Assembly (NCBI GenBank): GCA_024707265.1
Contig: JANQAB010000002.1
Coordinates: 1,198,188-1,262,187 of the forward strand
DNA: 64,000 bases
Origin: Sporocytophaga sp.
Lineage (GTDB): Bacteria; Bacteroidota; Bacteroidia; Cytophagales; Cytophagaceae
Direction: 5' to 3'
Shown piece after piece: positions 8,825-18,170 of this stretch. Positions within the stretch are counted from its first letter, which is position 1; the number at the start of each line of letters is the position of its first letter. A program made the position numbers and the translations under genes. The notes under the pieces were generated by a model. The model searched no databases. It was given only the letters and a program-made list of their open reading frames with translations, and was not told where the DNA came from.

Positions 8825-9232
8825 TTAATTTGTTACGAAATGTTCATTCAGGATACTGGAGAATTTTTCATCTGTAAGCGGCTTGTTCACATACCCAAAG
8901 ACTCCCGAATCATTTAATTTCTTTATATCCAGTGGATTTGTAGAAGTAGTAAGCATTACTATTACTACAGATTTTTTATCCGGAAACTCTAGTGATTTAT
9001 AAGCTTCCAGAAACTCGAATCCATCCATAACCGGCATATTAATATCCAGTAAAATCAATTCAGGACATTTTTGGCCAGAATTGATAATCTCTTGAAGCAG
9101 GTTCAATGCTTCCTCCCCATTAAGAACAATTTTTACCTCCTCTGCTACATTCAGCCTTTTAATTAGTTTTTCATTGATGAAATTATTGATACTGTCATCG
9201 TCAACTAATAAAATGCTTTTGATTCTTTTCAT
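8825..9232 (-). CDS. Single-domain response regulator (CheY-like)
   Basis: A 135-residue stand-alone receiver domain. It has the acidic pocket DDD at residues 11-13, the phospho-acceptor Asp63 in LLDINMPVMDG, a switch Thr in VMLTTS and Lys in NKPL near the end. It has no DNA-binding or enzymatic output domain, so it is likely to relay phosphate or bind a partner protein. The sequence type (ILLVDDDSINNFIN) is that of the Rcp1-like receivers that accompany Bacteroidota histidine kinases. No kinase gene is adjacent; the nearest candidates start about 13 kb away. It is divergent from the nuo genes across a 369-base spacer. Confidence 0.88.
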   Translation of the reverse strand: MKRIKSILLVDDDSINNFINEKLIKRLNVAEEVKIVLNGEEALNLLQEIINSGQKCPELILLDINMPVMDGFEFLEAYKSLEFPDKKSVVIVMLTTSTNPLDIKKLNDSGVFGYVNKPLTDEKFSSILNEHFVTN

Positions 9233-9601
9233 GGCGGTATGAAATCTATTTTATTCTTTAGAGAAAGTAGGGCTACTCCTTCCTTTAAAGGTAAATTAAA
9301 ATTTGTGTAAGATTAATCTATTTTTAAGAAAAAATTGAGAAGTTTTCTTTAGAAAAATCTGCAATACTTTTAAATTATTAATAATCAGTAGTGTATGGTT
9401 TCTACTAAAATTTAATTTTTTTTCAGTGCCTGCCGCGGCTTATTTTTTACCTGAAGTAGTTAATACTTTTCAGAGCAAAAAAGTATCTTCGATTTTAGAT
9501 TTTTTTATGGGTTTGTTGATAAATGTCTTTATTGAATTATACGTTTTTGGTTTTTATTATTCTTTCAATGCAGTAACTTTACTCCCCTGTTTTAAACAGT
9601 A
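9233..9601. other. Intergenic spacer between the response regulator and nuoH
   Basis: A 369-base AT-rich gap that must hold the divergent promoters. A TATCTTCG at 9484-9491 resembles the Bacteroidota -7 element (TAnnTTTG) with one mismatch and could drive nuoH; no clear -33 partner was found. A 31-codon ORF (ATG 9507) ends in TAATG, overlapping the nuoH start, but its sequence does not look like a complex I subunit. No RNA gene or repeat was recognised. Confidence 0.4.
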
Positions 9602-10702
9602 ATGATATTAATTCCGGTATTTCTGTCAATTATCCTTGTCTATACTGTGTTCGCAGTGTATGCAGAAAGAAAAATCTCAGGATTTATTCAGGATAGATAT
9701 GGTCCTAAGGAGGTTGGGCCTTACGGATTATTACAGACGGTTGCCGACCTTATAAAGCTTCTGATTAAAGAAGATATAGTTCCGAAATCGGCCGACAGAA
9801 AGTTGTTTATTGCCGCTCCCGCAATTGTTTTTTCCGCGATATTCGCAGGTTATGCAGTGCTACCTTTTGCTCCTGGTTTGGAAGCTTCACGTGCTTCAGT
9901 CGGAGTGTTTTACCTGCTGGCCATCATTTCATTAGATGTCATAGGTTTATTAATGGCAGGGTGGGGATCCAATAATAAGTTTTCATTATATGGAGCTATC
10001 AGAGCTGTTGCTCAGATGATTTCATATGAAGTCCCTTTAAGCCTTTCCGTACTTGCTGTTGTAATGACTTGCCAGTCTCTGGACTTACAGGAAATAAGCT
10101 ATCAGCAGAGTTTATGGATCAATGATTATTCAAAAATTTCAGATAACAATTTCTTATTTGGTATTCAAAGTTCAGATATCAATATCACAGAAGTAGGAGG
10201 GTTTCTTACCTGGAATATTTTCAGAAATCCGATTTTAATGATAAGCTTTGTGGTATTCTTCATTGCCTCCCTGGCAGAATGTAACAGAGCTCCTTTTGAT
10301 ATACCCGAAGCCGAATCAGAGCTTGTTGCTGGCTTTCATACAGAATACACAGGATTTCGATTTGCAATTTTGTTTCTTGGTGAATATGCCATTATGCTGC
10401 TTGTATCTTTTCTTGCCTCTATATTATTTCTAGGAAGCTGGAATAGTCCATTTCCGAATATAGGCATTTTAAGACTTGCAGATTGGACAAACGGATATCC
10501 TGGAACATTCTCAGGTATTGCCTGGGGAACGTTCTGGTTGATTTCAAAAGCTTTTTCTTTAATTGGGTTACAAATGGTAATCAGATGGACTTATCCAAGG
10601 TTAAGAGTAGATCAGCTCATGTTTTTATGCTGGAAAGTCCTTACGCCTTTGGCATTAGTGATCATCTTAATTTCTGGTTTCTGGCGACTGATGATGAATT
10701 AA
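9602..10702 (+). CDS. nuoH: NADH-quinone oxidoreductase subunit H
   Basis: The membrane subunit of complex I next to the quinone pocket. The 366-residue protein has about eight helices. It carries the signature loop AERKISGFIQDRYGP near residue 20, then EVPLSLS, and the acidic quinone-site loop AECNRAPFDIPEAESELVAG at about residues 222-241. Another conserved segment, GFHTEYTGFRFA, follows. An in-frame stop lies just upstream of ATG 9602, so the N-terminus is fixed unless there is an undetected frame error; it is slightly short. It heads a run of seven membrane-arm genes in standard order. No nuoA-G genes lie upstream, so the peripheral arm must be encoded elsewhere or differ. Confidence 0.93.
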   Translation: MILIPVFLSIILVYTVFAVYAERKISGFIQDRYGPKEVGPYGLLQTVADLIKLLIKEDIVPKSADRKLFIAAPAIVFSAIFAGYAVLPFAPGLEASRASVGVFYLLAIISLDVIGLLMAGWGSNNKFSLYGAIRAVAQMISYEVPLSLSVLAVVMTCQSLDLQEISYQQSLWINDYSKISDNNFLFGIQSSDINITEVGGFLTWNIFRNPILMISFVVFFIASLAECNRAPFDIPEAESELVAGFHTEYTGFRFAILFLGEYAIMLLVSFLASILFLGSWNSPFPNIGILRLADWTNGYPGTFSGIAWGTFWLISKAFSLIGLQMVIRWTYPRLRVDQLMFLCWKVLTPLALVIILISGFWRLMMN

Positions 10703-10715
10703 ACGGAGGAGGTGC

Positions 10716-11865
10716 ATGATGACTAAAAGCCATATACATAAAGGAGCTAAGAGTACATACTGGGGAAGTATATCCGAGGGGATTACCTCACTTTGGTCTG
10801 GTATACTGCTGACATTTAAACATTTATTCCAAGCCCTGAGATTTAAAAGAGAACCGGTAGGGGTAGAAAATAAAGATTATTTTTCTTTTGATAAAGGTAT
10901 TGTGACGCTTCAATATCCGCATGAAGCTATACCTGTTCCGGATAATGGCCGTTACCGCCTCCACAATGAAATAGATGATTGTATCGTCTGCGACCTCTGT
11001 GCGAAGATTTGCCCTGTCAATTGCATAGAGATAGATGCAATCAAAGCAACAGAAGAAATAGGAAAAACTTCTGATGGTTCTACCAAAAGGATTTATGCTG
11101 GTACTTTTGACATAGATATGGCCAAGTGCTGCTACTGTGGTTTGTGCACTACAGTTTGTCCGACAGAATGCCTTACAATGACCAAGACTTACGATTACAG
11201 TGAGTTTGATGTTAGAAACATGGTTTACCATTTTACTAATCTTATGCCTGATCAGGCTGAAGAGAAGAAAAAAACTTTACGAAGAAAAGCAAAAGGAAAA
11301 AGCTAAATCAAAAACACAGGAAACAACTAAATCTTCAGGTACTGAAAATCCAAAATCAGAGGAAAAGGCAAGTACTCCAAAGCCAGCATTTAAACCTGCT
11401 ATAAAGCCACCGGGTTCAACACCTAAGCCTCCTGAGGAAGGCAATGCAAATCCAGAGGATAAGTCTGGAATATCTGAATCTGGTGAGATAAAGCCTGAGG
11501 AAAAGAAAGCTGCGAAACCGGTATTTAAGCCGGTAATAAAAGCACCAGCTTCAAGTCCCAAGCCTGAAGAAAGCAATGTAAAACAAGAGGATAAGTCTGG
11601 AACATCTGAATCTGGCGAAACAAAGCCTGAGGAAAAGAAAGCTCCGAAGCCAGTATTTAAGCCTGTTATTAAGCCACCGGTTCCTAAAATCTCTCAATCT
11701 GATGAAAATCAGTCTGAACAGAAAAAGACGCAGGATGCTACTGATGAAAGAAAAGAAAGCTCAGAGGAACCAAAATCAGAGGAAGTTAAGAAACCGGCCA
11801 AGCCGATATTTAAACCTGTAATTAAGCCAAAACCAAAGCAGGAAGGAGAATCAGGTGATCAATAA
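10716..11865 (+). CDS. nuoI: NADH-quinone oxidoreductase subunit I with a long repetitive C-terminal tail (one frame break)
   Basis: The ferredoxin-like subunit that carries iron-sulfur clusters N6a and N6b to the quinone site. Two CxxCxxCxxxCP motifs are intact: CIVCDLCAKICP and CCYCGLCTTVCP. The frame closes early at 11306. Removing one A from the A7 run at 11268-11274 opens it to 11865, giving about 382 residues. The extra tail of roughly 195 residues is Lys/Glu/Pro rich and holds four copies of a KPxFKPxIKxP unit separated by acidic linkers. A strong GGAGGAGG site precedes the start. The end overlaps nuoJ by 11 bases, which supports the tail being translated. Usual NuoI is 150-200 residues, so the tail is odd. 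Confidence 0.82.
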
Positions 11866-12379
11866 TCCGGAAATATATTTTTTTTATTTCTTTGCCACCA
11901 TTATTGTTGGTTCAGCTTTGTTTTTACTTATTACTAAAAATGTAGTTTACGCTGCTTTTGCTTTATTAAGCACTTTGCTAGGAGTAGCAGGTTTGTTTGT
12001 GCTGGCATCAGCAGACTTTCTGGGAATCATGCAGATTGTGATCTACATAGGTGGTGTACTATTGCTCTTCATGTTTGCGATCATGTTTGCAAATAAGCTC
12101 ACAGGGCAGCATTATATCATCACGGAACACAAAAACCTTCTTTCCGGAATTGTCCTTGGGATTGCGGTTTTTATTATTTTTGCCACAGCTATTTTAAATG
12201 CTGGGTTTAAGGAACAGCTTTCATATTATCCGAATAAAAGCACAATTTCAGGTATAGGTATTGAGCTTATGACAGCCTATGTTTTACCATTTGAGTTTGC
12301 AGGAGTATTTCTTTTTGCAGCTTTAATCGGAGCTTCTATAGTAGCAGGGCATTTAATAAAAGATAAAATTAAAAAATGA
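11855..12379 (+). CDS. nuoJ: NADH-quinone oxidoreductase subunit J
   Basis: A 174-residue membrane subunit of complex I with five helices. The conserved helix-3 region reads ADFLGIMQIVIYIGGVLLLFMFAIMF at about residues 53-78; it includes the pi-bulge helix thought to gate coupling between the quinone pocket and the antiporter-like subunits. A LLSTLLGVAGLFV segment precedes it. The start overlaps the tail of nuoI by 11 bases and the stop overlaps the nuoK start by 4 bases, so translation is coupled through the operon. Length and pattern are normal. Confidence 0.93.
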   Translation: MINNPEIYFFYFFATIIVGSALFLLITKNVVYAAFALLSTLLGVAGLFVLASADFLGIMQIVIYIGGVLLLFMFAIMFANKLTGQHYIITEHKNLLSGIVLGIAVFIIFATAILNAGFKEQLSYYPNKSTISGIGIELMTAYVLPFEFAGVFLFAALIGASIVAGHLIKDKIKK

Positions 12380-12678
12380 TTCCATCCACTCATTTTCTGA
12401 TCATTGCAGCTTTCCTTTTTTCAATTGGTATCATAATACTTATTGTAAAAAGAAACGCAATTGCAGCACTGATGGGAATAGAGTTGATGCTTAATGCGGT
12501 GAACATCAATCTGGTAGTTTTTAGCAATCTGAATAAACAGATAGACGGACAAATGTTTGTAATTTTTGTGATCGTGGTTGCTGTTGCGGAAGCTGCTGTG
12601 GGATTGGCATTGTTACTTCAGGTTTATAAAAGTTATAAAACTTCAGACCTGGATAAAATTACTAAATTAAAAGGCTAG
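12376..12678 (+). CDS. nuoK: NADH-quinone oxidoreductase subunit K
   Basis: A 100-residue, three-helix membrane subunit of complex I, homologous to MrpC. The two conserved membrane glutamates are visible in ALMGIELMLNAVNINLV (helix 2) and VAVAEAAVGLALLL (helix 3). These residues form part of the proton path linking the quinone site to NuoL/M/N. It overlaps nuoJ by 4 bases (ATGA) and is followed 7 bases later by nuoL. Length is exactly that of the family. Confidence 0.95.
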   Translation: MIPSTHFLIIAAFLFSIGIIILIVKRNAIAALMGIELMLNAVNINLVVFSNLNKQIDGQMFVIFVIVVAVAEAAVGLALLLQVYKSYKTSDLDKITKLKG

Positions 12679-12685
12679 GTCAGAC

Positions 12686-14744
12686 ATGAATTCTTATTTA
12701 ATAACAGACCTTGATAACCTCGTATATTTCTCTCTGATGACGGCTTTATTGCCGCTCTGTGCTTTTTTTATTCTGTTTTTTTATGGGAAAAAATTACCAA
12801 GGAAAGGTGACTGGCTAGCTTCATTATTTATAGGCATTTCCTTTATTCTCTCTCTAGTTATTTTCTTTTCTGTATGGGAGGGAAGAGCAGGGACAATGAC
12901 ATTCAAATGGATATCTCTAGTTGGGATTTCTGAAAATGCATTTTCGGTATCTCTGAGCATTGATAAGTTATCAAGCTTTATGATGCTGACAGTTTGCCTC
13001 ATTTCATTGCTGGTACATTTATACTCAATGGAGTATATGAAAGGGAAACTGAACTATACCCGTTACTTTCCTTATCTGTCGATATTTACATTTGCAATGC
13101 TAGGCCTGATTATCTCAGACAATCTTCTGATTACTTTTATGTTCTGGGAATTGGTAGGCTTTACTTCTTACTTGTTAATTGGATTCTGGTTTACCAAAGA
13201 AGAAGCCATTAAAGCAAGTAAGAAAGCTTTTCTGTTCAACAGGATAGGAGATCTTGGCTTTTTACTGGCTTTAATGATTATATGGTCATACGCTGGTACC
13301 TTTGAATTCCAGTATCTGGGAGATAGTTTTGAAGACCAGAGTATGTGGTTTACAATGGCAGGGTTGGGTTTGGTATTCGCATGTATTGGAAAGTCAGCTC
13401 AGTTTCCTTTATATGTCTGGCTTCCGGATGCGATGGAGGGACCTACTCCCGTATCGGCATTAATTCACGCTGCAACAATGGTGGCAGCCGGTATTTTCCT
13501 GCTTGCAAAAGTATTTTTTTCTGCTTTCTGAAGAGGTGCTTACAACAATAGCCACAATAGGTGCAATAACCATGTTGATGTCCGCTCTTCCCGCTTTATT
13601 TCAGAATGATATTAAAAAGGTACTGGCCTATTCTACCATTTCTCAATTAGGTTACATGTTTGTTGGAATCGGAGCAGGAGTTCCTGAGGCTGCATTATTC
13701 CACTTATTTACACATGCTTTTTTCAAAGCAGGTTTGTTTCTCTCTGCCGGTGCAGTAATTCACTACATGCATGATATAAAACATGTATTATTTCATGAAG
13801 GAGTCTATAATGATTTTGATTCCCAGGATATGAGACTCATGGGTGGTTTAAGAAAAAAATTACCAATTGTATTTGTTGTTTTTATAGTATGTTCTGCTTC
13901 ATTGGTTGGTTTGCCATTGTTATCTGGTTTTCTTTCAAAAGAAGCAATTATAGGAGCGGCGTTTAATTGGGCAGATTCATATAGTAATGCCAATAAAAGT
14001 TTTGTTTGTTATCTGATTCCATTGTCATGCTTTATAACGGCATTTTTTACAGCGCTTTACATGATCAGGCAATTGATGATGGTTTTCTTCGGAGACTTCA
14101 GACTCGAAAACCTGATTCCTTATTTGAGAAGTTCAAAGCACAAGCATCACCACTTATCACTTTTGATTTCAATTCCTCTGGTGATACTTTGTTTATTATC
14201 TTTTGCTCTTCCGTTTTCTTTAAATCCATTTTCTCCCCAATCAAGTTGGTTTTTAAAAGAACTTAACCAAATATTCGGAAGCAATCTTGAATTTGCGCAT
14301 TGGATAACTTACACTACTGTTTTATTGGCTCTGGCTGGAATTATTCTGGGAATATATACATATCGAAATAAAGCCTATACCTCAGATATACAGGAAAGGA
14401 CAAACGTAACAAATTTGTTTGGTCAAAACTGGTACCTGGAGAAACTCTATTATCAGGTTATGGTTGTGCCAGGCTTTAAGGTGGCTTTTTATACTACCAA
14501 AATAGATTCTCTGATTGACAAATTAATAGAAGGAATATCTATAGGGTATGTAGTGCTAAGTCATATTGTGGCATGGTTTGATAAAAATATAATAGATGGT
14601 TTTGTTAGATTTATGTCAAGCATTGCAGCCTTTATTTCCGGGATCTTCAAGAATATGCAATCCGGAAAAGTTCAAGAATACTTTGTGTATACGCTTGCTG
14701 CTGTAATGATCTTAATTTATATCTTCTTCAATTGGATGAAATAG
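12686..14744 (+). CDS. nuoL: NADH-quinone oxidoreductase subunit L (one frame break)
   Basis: The distal antiporter-like, proton-pumping subunit of complex I. Two ORFs (12686-13531 and 13503-14744) join after removal of one T from the T7 run at 13514-13520. The joined text continues AAGIFLLAKVF into FLLSEEVLTTIATIGAIT exactly as family members do. The corrected product is about 685 residues. Typical signatures are MFWELVGFTSYLLIGFW, PVSALIHAATMVAAG, QNDIKKVLAYSTISQLGYM and FHLFTHAFFKAGLFL. The C-terminal lateral helix and last membrane helix are present. The gene is essential to complex I, and all remaining residues look conserved, so the break is most likely a sequencing error. Confidence 0.88.
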
Positions 14745-14798
14745 CAAGCCATATGAATAATGAATTAAAATATTTGCTGAAATAATTTATTACCCATC

Positions 14799-16553
14799 GT
14801 GACGGAGAAAGTGTTAAGTATACTGATATTTTTACCTCTTGTAGGTTTAATACCGCTGCTGGTACTGCCGAAAAGCAGATCAGGTGTTTATAAATATATT
14901 AACCTGGGGGTTTGTTTTTTACAAACTATACTGGCAGGTTTTGTTTTTTGTCTTTATTCAAAACCAGGTCTTGTAACAGATCCTATCTATGGATTATTTA
15001 AACTTACAGAGCGTCTTAACTGGATTACCGTTGATCTTGGAAATGTAGGACGTCTTTCAATAAATTATTTTATAGGACTAGATGGATTAAATGTTACGAT
15101 GGTATTGTTGTCTGCTATTGTAATGCTTATAGCAGCAGTTTCTTCCTGGTCTGTAGATAAACATCTTAAGGGATATTATGCACTTCTCCTAATTCTGAAT
15201 ACGTCTGTTTTAGGGTGCTTTCTTTCTCTTGACTTATTTTTGTTTTTCCTGTTTTTTGAATTTATGCTTCTGCCGATGTATTTCCTCATCGGAATATGGG
15301 GCGGTCCAAGGCGAGAATATGCTTCAATAAAGTTTTTCTTATATACACTTGCCGGATCTTTGTTGATCCTGGCTGTAATTATAGGATTATACTTTTCAGT
15401 AGTTGATCCTGTAGAAACTTCTGTAAGATTAGGACTGGCGGAAAATATAGAAGCTGTGACGGTCAATGATGTTTCGAATATACAAGGCATGCTTCAAAGT
15501 AAGCAAATTCCCAGAAGAGCGTTAGTGCATTCATTCAATATACCGGATATGACTAATCCTAAAAATTTTATTCCGGGATCTGTCTTTCATGTACTGACTA
15601 AAATCGACTTAATGGGATTGCCCATCAGAATGGCTGCATTTCTGGCTTTGTTATTGGGATTTTTGATTAAGCTGCCTGCTGTTCCATTTCATACATGGTT
15701 ACCGGATGCCCACGTAGAAGCGCCAACTCCGGTATCTGTTATCCTGGCTGGTATTCTGTTAAAAATAGGGGGATATGGTCTGATACGAACGGTATTACCT
15801 GTATTTCCTGAAGGCCTGGTTTATTTTGGCTGGCTCATTTCGTTTCTGGCAGTTTTGTCTATAATTTATGCAGCGATGAATGCCTTGGGCATGAAAGATC
15901 TGAAGAAAATGATAGCATACTCTTCTGTATCACATATGGGCTTTGTTCTCCTGGGTATTGCAAGCGGTACTCCGGAAGGTATTAATGGGGCCATTTTTCA
16001 GATGTTCAGTCACGGCATTCTGTCAAGTGGCTTGTTTCTCGCAGCTGGCGTGCTTTATGACAGAACCCACGACAGAGGAATCGAAAATTATAGGGGACTT
16101 GCCTCTAAGATGCCGACTTATACAATTGCGGTAACAATATTATTTTTCGCATCTCTTGGATTACCTGTATTTTCAGGATTTATAGGAGAATTGTTTTCCT
16201 TGCTGGGAGCCTTTCATTCTTCAGCAACCAATGGCCTTGTTCCGTATTGGATGTCGATCACAGCAGTGCTCGGCATTCTGATAGGGGCTACTTATTTTCT
16301 ATGGACATTGCAGAGAATGTTTTTCGGAAAATTCTGGATTTCAAAAAATATTACATTCAATAATAAATTCAATGACCTGGATTCGAGAGAACTAATCATG
16401 CTTGTACCTTTGATCATCATTACTGTGGTACTTGGTGTTTTTTCGGGAATACTACTTGAACCTGTTTCCGATTCAGTTGAGGTTCTTGTAGGGCAAATTT
16501 TCAACTCCGGATTGGAAAATTTGAAAATCATGCAAAATTTCAGGTCTTTGTAA
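14799..16553 (+). CDS. nuoM: NADH-quinone oxidoreductase subunit M
   Basis: A 584-residue antiporter-like subunit of complex I, in one intact frame. Signatures are FFEFMLLPMYFLIGIWGG, LPDAHVEAPTPVSVILAGILLKIGGYG, KDLKKMIAYSSVSHMGF and FQMFSHGILSSGLFL, which hold the proton-path glutamate and lysines. It is about 75 residues longer than E. coli NuoM, mainly from a polar insert near residues 205-270 between two helices. The assigned start is GTG at 14799; no better ATG lies in frame near the first helix (VLSILIFLPLVGLIPLL). It follows nuoL after a 54-base gap. Confidence 0.92.
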   Translation: MTEKVLSILIFLPLVGLIPLLVLPKSRSGVYKYINLGVCFLQTILAGFVFCLYSKPGLVTDPIYGLFKLTERLNWITVDLGNVGRLSINYFIGLDGLNVTMVLLSAIVMLIAAVSSWSVDKHLKGYYALLLILNTSVLGCFLSLDLFLFFLFFEFMLLPMYFLIGIWGGPRREYASIKFFLYTLAGSLLILAVIIGLYFSVVDPVETSVRLGLAENIEAVTVNDVSNIQGMLQSKQIPRRALVHSFNIPDMTNPKNFIPGSVFHVLTKIDLMGLPIRMAAFLALLLGFLIKLPAVPFHTWLPDAHVEAPTPVSVILAGILLKIGGYGLIRTVLPVFPEGLVYFGWLISFLAVLSIIYAAMNALGMKDLKKMIAYSSVSHMGFVLLGIASGTPEGINGAIFQMFSHGILSSGLFLAAGVLYDRTHDRGIENYRGLASKMPTYTIAVTILFFASLGLPVFSGFIGELFSLLGAFHSSATNGLVPYWMSITAVLGILIGATYFLWTLQRMFFGKFWISKNITFNNKFNDLDSRELIMLVPLIIITVVLGVFSGILLEPVSDSVEVLVGQIFNSGLENLKIMQNFRSL

Positions 16554-16643
16554 TACTTGAATAATACAAAATTAAACAAATGGAAAATGACGGTTTATAA
16601 AATATATGAATGGTCGGTTTTCAGATAAACAAATTTTAAAATA

Positions 16644-18139
16644 ATGAAAGAACAACTCTTTCATATTCTTCAAAGTACCGGATTTATAGGGCCGGAATTA
16701 TTTCTGGTAGCCCTGTTTATAATACTTTTAATTGTCCAGATCATTTATCCCAAAACAGGTCAAACTGTATTTGCAGGAATGAGTTCTCTGGGGTTTGTCA
16801 TATATTTAAAACTTATTCTGGATCAGCTGTTGTTAGTGCAGTTGGAGGGATCAAGGGGAATCTATTATGAAATGCTTTCATTAGATAAATGGTCTCTGTT
16901 TTTTTAAATTCCTTTTTGCAATAGCCGGATTAGTTACAGCCTTTTTCTCTATAGTTTCTCAGGATACAAAGAAAATGGAATCCAATACCGGTGAATATAA
17001 TTCCTTTATAGTAATACTGGTTGCTGGACTTTCATTCCTGGTGATGGCAGATAATTTTCTGATGATTTATCTGGCAATAGAGCTTATTTCAATATCTTCT
17101 TTTGTGCTTACCTTTTATGGAAAAAAAGAAAAAAAGTGCAGAAGCTGGATTTAAGTATTTTATATTCGGTGCTTTTTCTTCAGCCTTAATGCTTTATGGT
17201 ATTTCACTGGTTTATGGGCTTACAGGTTCTTTGCTATTTTCGGACGCTACATTTATAGAAGGAGTAAGAAAAGCCCAGGAGTTTCCGCTGTTTCTTGGAT
17301 TTATACTAATTCTTTCTGGCTTCCTGTTTAAAATTGCTTCTGTTCCATTCCATGAATGGACACCAGATGTATACGAAGCCGCCCCATATCCTATAGCCGC
17401 CTTATTCTCTATAGCTCCAAAAGCCGGAGCTATGGCCGTTCTCTTTAAATTTTCTTATACATTTTTTAAAATTTCACCTTTCCATTACAATTGGAAAGTC
17501 ATGATAGCAGCATTTGCCATACTGAGTCTTACTGTTGGAAACTTTGCAGCTTTATTCCAGAAAAATGCAAAAAGGATGCTGGCATATTCCTCAATTGCTC
17601 ATACAGGCTTTATCCTTTTGGGATTATTTGCCTTAAACCAGTTGGCTGTGAAAGCTCTGATGTTTTATCTGTTAATTCTTTTACTTATGAACTTCGCTGC
17701 TTTTTTATTGGTTGAAAAATTAGCAGGATATACCGGATCAGACGATATATCCGGTTTTAACGGAGCAGGAAGAAAACTACCATTTATCGGAACCTTAGCA
17801 GTAATTATAATGATATCAATGACAGGATTGCCACCTACTGCAGGATTTTACGCGAAATTCTTTGTTTTTTCAGCCCTTTGGGAAAGTTATCAGTCATCAG
17901 GAGTAACAATAAATCTGGTGATTTTGATGGCAGGTTTGCTCAATACTGTGCTGGCGCTTTTTTATTATTTGCGGATACCGTATTACCTCTTTTTCCGCAA
18001 AGCAGAAAATAATAATCTTATACTTACATCGACCATTTCTGCATCTGATATTTTCGTATCTTTATTATCGATTCCATTGCTGGTTTTATTCTTCAAACCT
18101 GACTGGTTAATTAATCTAGTAGAAACGTTTTTGAATTGA
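16644..18139 (+). CDS. nuoN: NADH-quinone oxidoreductase subunit N (two frame breaks)
   Basis: The third antiporter-like subunit of complex I. The gene is split into three frames. Removing one T from T7 at 16899-16905, and one A from the A7-G-A7 tract at 17121-17135, gives one protein of about 497 residues, the normal length. The joins restore SLFFKFLFAIAGLVTAFFS and VLTFYGKKEKSAEAGFKYFIFGAFSSA. Further signatures are FKIASVPFHEWTPDVYEAAP, KRMLAYSSIAHTGFILLGL and MTGLPPTAGFYAKF. It closes the nuoHIJKLMN run. Two independent homopolymer breaks in one gene that is otherwise perfectly conserved argue for base-calling errors. Confidence 0.85.
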
Positions 18140-18170
18140 TCTAATACAGGCAGCTTATTAAGCTTATTAT

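Noticed and set aside
9507..9602. 31-codon ORF whose stop overlaps the nuoH start
   Set aside because: No resemblance to a complex I subunit and no ribosome-binding site; probably chance.
11200..11865. The Lys/Pro-repeat ORF after nuoI as an independent gene
   Set aside because: Its only start lies deep inside nuoI in another frame, while a one-base change at an A7 run fuses it to nuoI.
13503..14744. Second half of nuoL as a separate gene with its own start
   Set aside because: Its first residues come from the wrong frame, and removing one T makes the sequence continue normally from the first half.
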